DNA from: Phanerochaete sordida
Lineage: Eukaryota > Basidiomycota > Agaricomycetes > Polyporales > Phanerochaetaceae
DNA: 64,000 nt
Direction: 5' to 3'
Assembly: GCA_019973155.2 (NCBI GenBank)
Contig: BPQB01000051.1
Span: forward strand, 1 to 64,000
Below are positions 11,913 through 23,022 of this stretch, piece after piece. A program made the position numbers and the translations under genes. The stretch's first letter is position 1. The number at the start of each line of letters is the position of its first letter. The notes beneath the pieces were generated by a model. It was not told the origin of the DNA, did no database searches, and saw nothing but the letters and a program-made list of their open reading frames with translations.

Positions 11913-14799
11913 ATGAACACGCCCAGGCGACATCTGCGAGGTATTTCACCTATGAATGGCCCCGACGCGAAAATACGAAAGGAAACTGAGAGTAGCGCGC
12001 AGGCGACGGTGCGTTGCTATTATACTATCCAATCTATTCCACGCTGACCGAGGAGACATGCGGGGATCAAGGATATTTCTGGTTTGTCTGGGTTTGAGGG
12101 CATAGAACACCATATCATGCAAGACGATGAGACGAAGATGCAGGGGTATTCCAAGGATATGGACACTCTGCTTGTATTCGTACGTCTCCGTCTTCTTTGG
12201 GCAGGCTCGCGCTCATCACGAACACCAAGGCTGCGTTATACTCTGCCATTCTCACCGCATTCGTCGTTGAGACGTACCAAATGCTGCAGCAGTCCCCGTC
12301 CGACGTCGCGAACCAGCTTCTCGCGGCGAATAACAAGATGCTCAGGGACGGATTCACTGCCCTCATATCCCCACACTCCTCTGTCCCCCCTACGTTCTCC
12401 ACCGCTATCGTTCCGCCCTTCCAGCCCTCTTCGGCTGCCCGCTGGATCAACAGCCTGTTCTTCGTGAGCCTCGTGCTCAGCCTTTCGGCCGCGTTCCTTG
12501 GTATCCAGATCAAGCAGTGGATCGGCGAGTACATGCGCTGGAACTTGCTGCTGGGCGTGCCATCCCAAAACATCACAATTCGCCAGTTCCGATACGAAGC
12601 GTGGACATCCTGGCGGGTCGACGCCGTCATCTCGATAGTACCCGCGCTGCTCGGGCTGGCGATGATACTATTCTTCGTCGGCGTAGTCATCCTTCTATGG
12701 ACGTTGGACCAAGTCGTCGCTATCTGCGGCACTATGGCCGCCGCCACTTTCCTGCTGATCTTTGCCGCCTTCACCATCCTTCCTGTATTCTCCCGCCGAT
12801 GCCCGTACCGAACGCCTACGGTATGGGCGCTTCTCCTCGCCTGGAAGTCCATATCACGCCCGATATCGTTCGCTCTGCAATGGGCCAACAACACCCTGCT
12901 CTACCGTCGATGGAGACACTTTCGCAGATTGTCGCGAAGCTTTCGACAGGAATCCGAGGGGCGAAATGCCGCTCCTTCTACGACTACCCGAGGCATATCG
13001 CAGGATGGGACACTCACCTCCGCAGCCCATCTACACAGCACGCTCTGCCGCCTTCCATCCCTAGCTCACACTCTAGTTACGGCTGTTTATTCCGGCTCGT
13101 TTGATAGCGACATCGAAGAACCGGAAGAAATACAATGGCCTTCCCTTCCCGCGAGCTGGCGAGACCACGATCTATACTCTCTCAGAGATATTCCCGCGAA
13201 TTTCGGCAGCTGCATCCTGGCGGCAGGCGACATGCGCAAGCTCGAACAAGCGATTCTGCAATACCACAACCCTAAGAATGTTGACGCTTGGGGCAACGCG
13301 ACGCATTTGAAGGACCTGATTCCCACGTCGATCACTCCACTGAAATGGCCGTGCTGTAAGCCGCAGGACAAGCAAAAGCGAGCCGCCAATCGCTGCGGAT
13401 ACCGGCCTCCTGGTCATCCTGATCTGCACAAGCTTCGAGAATTCCTACTTCTCCTACGCGCCCTCGGATACGTGTCCGCATCCTCTCAAAATGCGTACAT
13501 TGACCGGTATCTTGCGGAGTGTATCCCTTCGCTACTCGACGGAGATAGCGACGCGCAGCGGGAGCCGCTATCTCGGGACACGGGCAAGCCTTTCTGGGTC
13601 TTAAATCTCGAGTATCTGCTGTCGCACAAGGCTGCTAAGGACTTGGCGGGTCCTACCGTTGCGACATCGTTGCCGTACCTGCGTCAGTTCGTCCTCGCGA
13701 GGACCTCGCAGCTTCCCGAAGAACACGCGGACGTATACAGACGCGTAATCAAGAAAAACAGAGTGACATACAAAAACGGTCGCCTAGGCAAGTCGTTCGA
13801 GTCTCCTAATCGTATTGCTTTCGTGCTAAACGACTTTATGAATATTCAGAAGTCAGAAACGGGCACTCCAGGAGCTCCGAGTGCGAAATCATCCTCCTCG
13901 ACTACTTCCCGGAGAACGTCTGCTGCCATACCAATGCGCTCATGCTTCCAGGCTTGCTTGTCACGTTCGCGCGGTGGATCCAGCGACCTCGGCTACGGGG
14001 CGCATCGATCACAACCATCGAGACTATCATGCGGAAGGTCATCAGAGCTCTGGAGGCGCTATTGGCACGATGCACTACAGAGGCGGACCGTCAGGTCTCG
14101 CTCGTTGAGACGTACGGCGAAGACCTCGGCCAAATCGTTGTCAGCTTCGCGAACCCCAAAAACCGCAGCAAAGAGCAGCGGAAGGCGCGCTTCCTCCCCC
14201 TCCTCTCCGCCTGTGACCCGCGTCTCTGCCGGCGACTCATGCACCTGCTCGAGTCGCTGCACCAGCATGGCATGGTCAGACTCCCAGAAAGGGAGGGCGA
14301 CGCGAAAAAGCATCCTGAAGAGAACGTGGACGTGACGCTGGTACTGCACGATCAACTCAAGGAGGCGCACAAGGACCAGATCTGCGAAGTCGCGGGCTGC
14401 CCGTGGGTCATACGCCGCAGCGATGGCGAGGATCACCGCGACGGCTGTGATCGACTTCATGACGCGCCGGCGGTATTCACGCCTGCCTTGTTAGACTCAA
14501 GCTTCCGCACATCGTCGTCGACCGCCATTTCTAGTGCAAGATCATCCATGCTGCGCAGTCCTCTCACACGTTCCCGGGAGCATGCGGTCGACGGGTCGGA
14601 CAGTACCCTCCAGGAGCGCGCGCAAGGCGCATTCGACATCTCGCCTTTTAGCAGCGCCTCCACACTCGCCACTTCGCATAGCGAAGAGGATACCAACGAC
14701 ATAGACTCGTCCAAAATGACTCGTGCGGACAGCGGTGCAACTGCGATGGACCGCGGACCTGACGGCACGGGATGCAATGGTCGTGAGACCTTAGCGTAA
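11913..14799 (+). CDS. DUF6535 domain membrane protein 2
   Basis: Exons 11913-12008, 12072-12179, 12230-13778, 13850-14799; 900 aa. The introns are 63, 50 and 71 nt. The third has a good branch site (GCTAAAC) and explains the frame change near 13.8 kb. Exon 2 starts DISGLSGFEGIEHH and ends MDTLLVF; exon 3 continues AALYSAILTAFVVETYQML, the first membrane segment. Three more follow (SLFFVSLVLSLSAAFLGI, PALLGLAMILFFVGVVILLW, VVAICGTMAAATFLLIFAAF). The exon-4 part aligns with DUF6535 protein 3 around a Cys-containing segment (HKDQICEVAGCPW). The C-terminal 100 residues are Ser/Thr-rich and acidic, probably disordered. Closer to copy 3 than to copy 1. Confidence 0.88.
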
Positions 14800-15391
14800 C
14801 AAGCGTGGCGGGTATGCTTCTTTCGTGGGTCGTTCACCCTCTCGCGCAAGGATGTGCATTTGTAAGTTGGTGTCAGACTCGTCGACACAGTTCCTCCGCG
14901 TAGAGCATGTATTATATTCCATTGATACCGAGGATATATATTATACGCGCTCACTTCACTGCGACTCCGCGTACACCACCTAGAAACCTTCCCGTCGTGC
15001 TCGCGGAGTGTTGGCGGAGCCTTGGACAGCCTTCTGGAGCTCATGTACGCATATCGACGAGGCTCGTACGCGGAGGCGACAGAAGAGGAAGAGAATGACG
15101 AGCCTGGAAAGGTGCTTGCAGGTGTATCTGTTTACCGTGTCCAGCGCGTCATTGAGCCAGCACCACACGTCAAACGGGACGAAGACACTATACAAAGGCG
15201 TTTTTCGGCAGCAAGACTGCCATCCAGGCCAGCCTTCGCTTTGCTGCGCGCACATCGAATCAACGACAAAGCAAGATTGGCATGCGTCCGACCCCTGCGT
15301 TCTTGAGCGAAAAGGAATATTGGCCCTACTTCTAGTACAATTTTCGTCCGCTCTCGGTCGGAACAATGCAAGAATAAGTACAACAGCCGAG
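14800..15391. other. Intergenic, nothing firm
   Basis: 592 bp between the convergent ends of DUF6535 gene 2 and A2. A short stretch near 15240 (TTTGCTGCGCGCA) resembles one near 18830, downstream of A3, which suggests leftover 3' flanking homology between A copies. No gene is supported. Confidence 0.4.
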
Positions 15392-16721
15392 CTAAGAATT
15401 CGAGATGGTCGTGTAACTTCCTGTCTCACCCGTCCTCGCACATTCGGCGAGCTCTCTCTCATACGCACGTTCCATCTCCCGGAGGCGTTCGTAGAAGTAT
15501 GCGGCAAAGTCCCCTGCCGCCTCTCGGAGCCTCTCTGCGCATTCAGAGTCGTACTCCCAGTCTGCGATGACGTCTAGCAGGGTGAACCATTCGGTAAGCT
15601 AGCAGCATCGGTAGTGAGCAAGGAGCGCATGCACGATGTAGAGGACATACGCGTTCTTCGCCGATTGCTACGTCAGGCGGGATTGTGAGATACCACGTGC
15701 GAATAAGCTCTCGTTCCTGCACGCGCACGCCTTCCAGGACCATCTCGAGGTTCGATATGATTTGCTTTCCGGACATGTGTTAGGCCCATATTCATGGACG
15801 GTACAGTACGAGAGTGCGTACCTCCAGAGTCGCGACAGAGACCAGCGGAGTCTCGCTGGCAATGCTATCGGCGAGCTCCTGTACCTTTTCCCAGGCAGCA
15901 GTGATTGACGAAAGCACTATGACATAGGTGCGTGCTGTGGAAGGTATGAGCCGTTAATGCCCGCCTCGCCCGGGTCGATGACACGTACATATCGTGCTCT
16001 CTGCGAGCGTGCGCTCCAGCCGTGCAAATAGCACGTCCTGAAAAGCTACTGGACATTCAGCGTATTTCTCCGAGACGTGGGCCTCGAAGAACTGGGCAGC
16101 CGTTACGATGTCCACGGTGAGCGGCGCGTCCCCTTCAACAGGAAGGATGAGTGGCTCGAACGGGCGGGCGGAGATTTCGTCCAAGACGTGCAGGTAGGAG
16201 TAAACGGCAGGGACGGGGGCTTCTGGCTGTTCGGATGTCGCCTGGGCTATGAAGTCTATGAGGGTGTATCTGTCAGCGTTGAAGTCGAGCTTGCTACGCA
16301 GAACGCGCCGGACAGGCTCAATCCTGGACCAGGGCTTTTCTTCCAGTCTACAGGGCCACTCATTTAAGCCATCTCTGAAATAAAAATAAGAGATGGTGCG
16401 CACCGCCATATGCCGACGCGAGATAAGGGGATGCTGAGTGCGCTGCTCAGGACCATGAGGGCTGTCTGGCGCACTTGGTACGAGACGGCCAGCAGCACAG
16501 CGATAGGTGCACTTATCTACAGACACCCACATCGCATGAGTCAGCGCACAGAAACCCTGTAAAAGTGCATGGATGCATACATAGGTGAGATAGTTCCTGT
16601 CGAAAGCAAATCTACGCGCGGATAGATACCCAACAAGGACGTTGTTGACATGACGTGCTATCACGTGAGAGACTATTGCGTGAAGAATCTCTGGAGGAAG
16701 TATCGGACGGTGGCCTTGCAT
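15392..16721 (-). CDS. Family A paired protein, copy A2
   Basis: Exons 16721-16581, 16516-16404, 16347-15989, 15934-15822, 15764-15651, 15598-15392; 348 aa; sizes 141, 113, 359, 113, 114, 207. Every splice site is GT-AG and all phases fit, so the copy looks intact. It begins MQGHRPILPPEILHAIVS. Exon 2 carries SYQVRQTALMVLSSALSI, the block most clearly shared with family B, and exon 3 opens RLEEKPWSRIEPVRR. The acceptor of intron 4 is AAG rather than CAG. Its divergent partner B2 is a pseudogene, so A2 may act alone or with a B protein from another pair. Unknown function; no signal peptide or membrane span is evident. Confidence 0.82.
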
Positions 16722-17035
16722 GGCTGCAACACGCCAGCGAGCAGTTTCGAGAGTTGAAGCTGAAGACAGAAGACGCAGATGGAGGTCGAGGTCGAGTGGG
16801 GCTCGGAGCCTCGGACGGCTCGGTTCGCGGGTGACCGGGCGTCTCTGGGTACACGTGGGACACGGGCGCATCAAAGCCCCGTTTTGGCTGGAGGCGGGAC
16901 TGCGATGGCTCTCACACTCTACAGCAACTCTCATCTCAGCGTCCGCCGACGTGTCCGACGACGTCCAGCATCTTCAAGTGAGTGCCAGTGCGTCATATAG
17001 AGTCACGTCCAACACATCGCGCAGACCATCCCGAC
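16722..17035. promoter_or_regulatory. Bidirectional promoter of pair A2/B2
   Basis: 314 bp between start codons. The core GGCGCATCAAAGCCC is at 16865-16879, and the following block toward B2 (GAGGCGGGACTGCGATGGCT) is nearly identical to that of pair A1/B1. CACGTG is at 16852-16857, with a GAGACGCCC-like element on its A side. The promoter is well preserved although B2 is broken. Confidence 0.62.
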
Positions 17036-18301
17036 ATGACACGGCTACCGCTCGACGTCCTTCACTTGGTTATCGCGGTGTATGTCATCGGGTTCATCGA
17101 GGACATGTTTGGTCCACGTTTCAGCAGGCTCGAGGAGGAAAACGACGGTGAAGAAAAGGTGCGCCTCCTGCATCGCCAAAAGTGCTCAATGCAACGCTGA
17201 AGCAGACGTGAAGCAAGACAGCGTTCGATCTGTCCTCCCGCTTCTCTTGACGTCGTGCCAGTTCAGACAGACTACACTGAAAATCCTGTCGTAGTACCTG
17301 GACGTACCGTTGGATAAATCGGGCGAAAGGTGAGTTACGCCCTCGATGGCACGTGATGGGGATCTCACCTCGTCACAGGTTCGAAACACGCCCATGGCCA
17401 CGCTCCATCGACATCCAAGCGGCCGTTGCTAGCCTTTCAAGCACGGAAACTATCTTCACGGAGCTCGTATCTGTTACAGGCCCGCCGCCCGCCGTCGCCT
17501 TGTGTGTGTTCGCGAAGGCTGCCCTGCGCGAGATCCAACGCCTGCGACGGGTGGAGGTGCGCCATGTCTCCCCGTGGACCACCGGCGCAGAAGTAGGAAG
17601 GTGGGGAGACGACCGGGCCAAGTGGGAGTATGCTCTGGAAAATGCGCGTACTGCCTGCCATGAGCCGCTCCGGGTCCCCTCGACGGCGCAGACGGTGCTG
17701 CGGCGGTGCGCACGGGACACCCTGGGAAAGGCTGCGGTCGGTACGTATCACATTGTCTTGCCGCCCTGCAAAACCCAACGCCGGCGCAGTCATGCACTAC
17801 TTTGGTGTAGCTGCAGACGTTATGCACCAGATTAGGATCATACGCCGCCGCGCGCTGGCGAATACTGCGCTCCATGGCGCTGACTCCGAGGTGCGCCAGT
17901 CGCCGCATTGCCGGTCAGGCCAGAAGCTGATTTTTGTACAAGATGGCTCTCGCGCACCTCTTTACGGCGCCTCTGCTCTTCGACGCGTATATCTGCGATG
18001 GTCGAGGGGATGAGATGCGCACAGCAGCAACCGCGCCCAACAGAGACGAGGTATTCTCCGGTTTGAGAGACTGCAGCCGTGTTGCTTTGCATGCTCATTG
18101 ATGTCTTAGATCAACGACGCCTGTACCCTGATGCAGCGCATTCTGGACATAAATTTCACCGGGTCCTACACGCTGGCCAAGTGCAAGACTCAAGCGCGCG
18201 ACTTGAAGGACAAATGGGAGCGACAGTTGATGCAGATGAGCGACGTTCGACAGTCTGTGACGGTGGATATCGACGAGTTCAGCTACGTTCTGGAAAAATG
18301 A
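17036..18301 (+). pseudogene. Family B paired protein, copy B2 (pseudogene)
   Basis: Recognisable exons: 17036-17158, about 17205-17329, 17379-17740, about 17772-17890, 17943-18050, 18110-18301. Three independent lesions are visible. The intron-1 acceptor is altered relative to B8 (GCTGAG to GCTGAA), so the nearest AG brings in an immediate stop. Exon 2 has an in-frame TAG at 17292-17294 within LPLLLTSCQFRQTTLKILS. The intron-3 acceptor is CAA at 17769-17771 instead of CAG. Exon 3 is open and conserved (ETRPWPRSIDIQAA, VALCVFAKAALREIQR). Exon 6 has a longer tail than other copies. Nearest relative B8. Confidence 0.72.
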
Positions 18302-19030
18302 GCTACGACGGGGTGTGCTTCCACTCCCGCATCTTGCTTTATGTGACTCCGCGGACGTCGATATATCCTCCCACCCAATACGAATATACTGAACTCATCA
18401 ACGAGAGCCGCACGCCACGCGTAGCTGTAGCTAGTATAACCGTCAAAAATACGCGTTCCATCCCAACAATCTGCGCTAATGATGACGTCGACTGCGACGC
18501 TGTGCGGGCAGGCATGCCGGATGTCGCGAGCTTGAATCAATGCGCGAAGACTTCTCTGCCAGGCCTGCCGGTCGTGCTCGCCTGCTCGATGGCGAGATCG
18601 ATGAGACGTGACGCGGGTCTTAGCCATGCGAAGGGCGAGAGCTCAAAAATAATGGCCGCAGCACGGAAATCGGTTACTGCCAATCGGACGCCGATGCAGG
18701 AGGGGCTCAATCATGAATGGAGAGTCCAGTTCCATGATGAGCAGTGCAAGCCAGGTCGGGCGAGCACATCAGCAGGGCGAAATTGTGTAGCAGGGATACG
18801 GTCGTTACCATTCCCGCCGGCTTTCCTTTGCTGCGCGCGTCGAGTATACAGAACAACAAAGACGAGCGTCATAAAGCGGCAGTTCACATGCCGGCGTCGA
18901 CGGAGAGAGGGTACTATCCCGCGCTGACCGACTGTGACAAAGCTTCAGATGTGGCTCCTGCCTGTAGTATGCGGGCGGGGCAATGCCAGGGCAGCAAAAT
19001 GAGTGCAATATTCAAAGGGTGTGACGAGCA
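18302..19030. other. Intergenic between B2 and A3, nothing firm
   Basis: 729 bp between convergent 3' ends. A stretch near 18825-18880 resembles sequence near 15235-15290, downstream of A2 in the same orientation, consistent with duplicated A flanks. No gene is supported. Confidence 0.4.
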
Positions 19031-20366
19031 TTACGAATCCGAGATAGCAGTGTAGCTCTCCCTCTCAATTATATCCGCATGTTCGGCGAGCGCGATCTTC
19101 TGAGCACACTGGAGACGCTCCAGCTCCAGGGCCCGGTCGCAAAACTCCTCGTAGAAGTCGTCTGCCGCCGCGCGCAGCCGCTCTGCGCACTCGGCGTCGA
19201 ATGCCCATCCGGAGATGATCTCGAACACGGCGATCCACTCGTTGAACTGCGGCCGGAGCGGGTCAGCACTGCGTGTGTGCGCGGGGCGGCAGACGTACAC
19301 GGGCGACGCCGATCACGACGTCAAGCGGCACTGCAAACGGCCAGATGTGCCGGACCTCTCGGTCGTAGGCGTGCATCTTGCCCAGTGTGTCCATGAGCTC
19401 CGACACCGCGCCCTGTTTATGTGTTAGGACAGAGCGTACGGCCGTTCGGCGTGAAAGCGCGTACGTCCACAGCCGAGAAGGCGCCCGGCGAGGTCTCGCT
19501 GGTGAGGTTCTTGGCAAAAGCCTCGAGTTCCTCCCAGGCTTCGTACACCGAGGAAATCACCGCGCCATAGATGCGTGCTAGGGCAGCGCTCAGCGCTGGA
19601 CGGATGGCGCGCGAGGGTAGCGGAAGCACATACACACTGCGCTCTCCGCAAGCGAGTGCTGCAGACGCATGAACAGGACTTCCTGGAACGCTGCCGGGCA
19701 GGCGGCGAACTGAATTTTGACGTAGCGTTCGAAAAGCTGCACGGTGGTCTCTTGGTCCGCTGTGAATGGCGCGCTGCGCCCTGGCACGGGTAGGACCACC
19801 GGCTTGAAAGGGCGAGCGGAGATCTCGTCCAACACATGCGTGTAGACATACACGGAGGGTATCGGCGGCTCGCGCTCCGGCGATGCCGCTTGAGACATCA
19901 ACCTGATGAGGATGTGCTTGTCGGTGTTGAAGTCGAGCTCGCGACGCAGGAGACGCCGTATGGACTCGAGCACCGGCCAGGGCCTTTCCTCTAGCCTAAA
20001 AAACGGACCTTTAATTCAGTCACACAGAAAGAGCGAAACAGCACGCGTACCGCCATAATCCAACGCGAGATAAGGGGATACCGAACGCGCTGCTCAGTAT
20101 GATGAGGGTGGTCTGGCGCATCTGGCACGAAGCGACCAGAAGCGCGACAATTGGTGCACTCGCCTGGATATCCACATCAAAAAGAGATCGCTGAATACCT
20201 AGAGATCGGAACAATATATGCATACACGACTGCTGTGGTCTGTGTCGAAGGGAGACACAGGCGACGATAAAGATCCGACGAGACAGTCGTCGAGATGACG
20301 GGCTATGACATGAGAGATGACCTTGTGGACTATCTCGGGAGGGAGTACGGGACCACAGCTGGTCAT
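19031..20366 (-). CDS. Family A paired protein, copy A3
   Basis: Exons 20366-20226, 20163-20051, 19995-19634, 19577-19465, 19412-19299, 19246-19031; 352 aa; sizes 141, 113, 362, 113, 114, 216. All sites are GT-AG and in phase. The start MTSCGPVLPPEIVHKVIS gives the exact family exon-1 length. Exon 5 (GAVSELMDTLGKMHAYDREV) is more diverged than in A1 or A2. Its own promoter core lies at 20501-20516, but the B gene expected beyond it is absent. A3 is therefore an orphan member of a former pair. Confidence 0.8.
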
Positions 20367-20839
20367 TACTCAGACGAGCCGAAGGAGCAGCTAGAGAGCA
20401 CAGGTAGGACGAAGTAGAGGTCAAGGTCAAGGTGAGACAGCTCGATTCGCTGGCGAGCGGGATTCCCGGCTCCCACGTGATATTCGCTTGGCGAGTGGAG
20501 GGCGCATCAAAAACCCGTTTTGGTGCGAGGCGGGACTCTGCAGCACCCTCAGGTGGCGTTGACGGGCTAAACATGTCCCAATGTGCGTCTGGTAAGCATA
20601 ATGTGCGTATGATATATGCTGATCGTTCATGTCACAACGATGTGCGCGTCTCTGCCGGGTATTCGGAGAACGGTGATGCAGCTATAATACAGAGGGCGAG
20701 TCGCAGAGCGGAGCACGATGCCGGTGAGCGGCTGAGAAGCGTATCGTTACGCAAGTTTGAGTCACGAAGCCTATCCTGTATCTTCTCGATGACGAGCTAG
20801 AAGAAGCTCTGCTTTTGATGCAGATTCGATACGATTCTC
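20367..20839. promoter_or_regulatory. Promoter of A3; expected B partner missing
   Basis: CACGTG at 20474-20479 and core GGCGCATCAAAAACCC at 20501-20516 followed by GAGGCGGGACTC, in the usual order away from A3. Beyond about 20560, where a family B exon 1 should begin, I find no B sequence up to the A relic at 20840. Confidence 0.5.
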
Positions 20840-21160
20840 TCAGCACGGCCGCCCCACCCCAAGCCTAAGCCGTACCAGCCGCGCACGCAAGGCGGCCGCC
20901 GAGGCCCGCGCTGCCTTCCGGAGCTCCGGCACGCCCTCGCACGCGCACTCCCACGCGGCGATCTCCTCTAACAGCGCGAGCCACTCCGCAAGCTGCGCGA
21001 TAGGTAGTCAGCCGAAGGACGCTCAGGCAACGGGTGTGTGACGCACGCGTTCCGCACCGAGCGCCGCGTCGAGCGCGACGGCGTGCGCCCAGGTAAAGAG
21101 CGTGCGCAGGTGGTCGTTGGAGCGACGTCCAAGAACGGCGATGAGGAAGGTGCAGCTCGA
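20840..21160 (-). pseudogene. Truncated family A relic (exons 5-6 only)
   Basis: Exon 5 at 21160-21047 reads LIAVLGRRSNDHLRTLF...DAALGAER and keeps the exact 114-nt length and the GT donor. Exon 6 at 20992-20840 reads LAEWLALLEEIAAWECACEG and ends in TGA. Exons 1-4 are gone: the DNA upstream of exon 5 is already the pair promoter facing B3. This is the remnant of B3's former A partner. Confidence 0.7.
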
Positions 21161-21432
21161 GAGACCGCATACAACGACTCGAGGAAGGCGGAGGGGTGCG
21201 CCACGTGGGGCAAAGTCCATTCAAGCACAGGACATGCCATATGCAGTCAACATGGAAGTTGCCGATGGCGCGTCAATGGAACCCCGCGCCTGCCCCTAAC
21301 CTCGAATCCACCTTCCACCGTCGCTGTCACCGCCGCCGACGCGTTAGCCTGGCCAGTCGCTCTGGCCTGCATGAAACGCGTTCTCTGCCAGTGCGACACC
21401 CACCAGACCCTGCAATCCGCCCGGGACTAGTC
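21161..21432. promoter_or_regulatory. Promoter of B3 (former bidirectional)
   Basis: CACGTG at 21202-21207 and a core variant GGCGCGTCAATGG at 21267-21279, 150-160 bp before the B3 ATG. The same variant (GCGCGTC...TGGAAC) is found at B5, in line with B3 and B5 being the closest B paralogues. Confidence 0.5.
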
Positions 21433-22648
21433 ATGACGACACTGCCTGTCGAGATCCTACAAACGGTCCTCGCGTTCCACGTCGCGTCGTACGTCCACGA
21501 GATGGTCGGCCCACACGCGGAGATCACGGAGGACGAGAAGAAAGGTGGCAAAGATGTGCTGCAGTTGCTCTTTGGCGTCTATGCAACTCTTCTAACCCAG
21601 CCCCGCAGGCCGTGATACGGACCGTCGCCCGCCCGGTCCTGCCACTCCTCCTCACGTCATACCAATTCCACGACATCACGCTGGAGACGCTGTCCACGCA
21701 CCTAATGATACCGTTTAGTGGGCCGCGCGACAGGTGCGTGGCATGTTCACACGCCCACACCGGTGATACTGACCTAACAGCAGAGTTGAGGACAACCCGT
21801 GGTACCGTCTGGCCCTCGTCCGCGCGTTCGTGCTCGACGGAAGGCTGAGCGGACCGCTGCTCTCAGACCCCATATCCGTCGCGCACACGTCCACCACCCT
21901 CGCCGTGTACGTCTTCGCCAAACGCGCCCTCCTGGAGCTCGCGCGCGTGCAGTGCCCGTACGACCTCGCGACGTGCACCATGGACCGGCAGCAGTTCTCC
22001 GTCGCGCGCAGCGCGTCGCAGGACGCGCTGCTCAGCATCGAGGCCGCCTTCCGCAGGCTCCCTCGCGTGCCCCCCGCGCTGCTCCCGCCGCTCCGGCAGC
22101 ACGTCATCGACGTCTTCTGCCCGGTCCTGCTCGGTGCGTCGCTCATCGACGCCTCGCGCCATCGCTGACCGCCCCCCCCCCAGCGTGCCGCGTCGGCATC
22201 CCGCTCGCGATGCTCGTACACTCCTTCGGCATCCTTCGGCAGTTCCAGGCCCTCGACGCGAGGCGCGAGCCGGGCGCGCCCGCGAGCCTGCCGGTGGGTG
22301 CATGCGCTGTGCGTTTAGAGCTGGGGCTGACGCCGCCGCGCTAGCTCTTCCTCCCAGACTTCCGCGCGTCGCTCCGCCTCGCACACGTGCAAGACGCGCA
22401 GATCCTCGGGATGTTCACGATGCGCACGCGCGGGACGGCGCTCGACGCGCCGATGGTGCGTCCTCTCCCGCCAGTCGCGTCCGTGGTCCGCTCACGATGC
22501 GCTGCGCCAGATATTGGATCTGTGCGCAGTCCTGCAGCGTATTGTGGACAACGACGTCCCCGAGTGCGAGCTGTATGAGGAGTGCAGGGACGTCGCGCGC
22601 AGTATTCACGACGAGGTTGACGCGCTGCTGCCGCTCATACAAGGATGA
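21433..22648 (+). CDS. Family B paired protein, copy B3
   Basis: Exons 21433-21555, 21609-21733, 21784-22133, 22184-22293, 22345-22455, 22511-22648; 318 aa; sizes 123, 125, 350, 110, 111, 138, identical one by one to B5. Intron phases 0,2,1,0,0; all GT-AG, the third acceptor following a run of nine C. The N-terminus is MTTLPVEILQTVLAFHVASY. Exon 2 contains VLPLLLTSYQFHDITLETLS, exon 3 contains TLAVYVFAKRALLELARVQ, and exon 6 reads ILDLCAVLQRIVDNDVPE. The protein is soluble-looking, helical and Leu-rich. Its GC content is clearly higher than that of its neighbours. Unknown function; its own A partner is reduced to a relic. Confidence 0.83.
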
Positions 22649-23022
22649 TCCATTGACACAAATCGTGCGCCTTGGACATCCCGCTGAGAAGTGGTAGGGG
22701 CCATAGATTTCGACTTAGCCATGTCCACAGTCCACCTTCGTCGTAATCGTGACTTGCGAGCCTGGTCTAGATCCGCGGAAGGAGTATCGTGCCTCGGACT
22801 ATCTGGCCTGTCATGTGATGTCCTTCTCGGGTGCTCGTTGGACTTCCTCAGGTTCTGCACGCCCACCACCAGCGACGCGCCGCGCTATCTCCTCCCTCCT
22901 TCGCGGTTATCCCCACCGAAAGGCATCGAACCGCGCTCCACCGCGCTCTCCAGACCACAGAGTGGACCCGGCATGCCGACGACACGCGCGCACCGCCGCC
23001 AGCCCCCGCGCATACACCCAGA

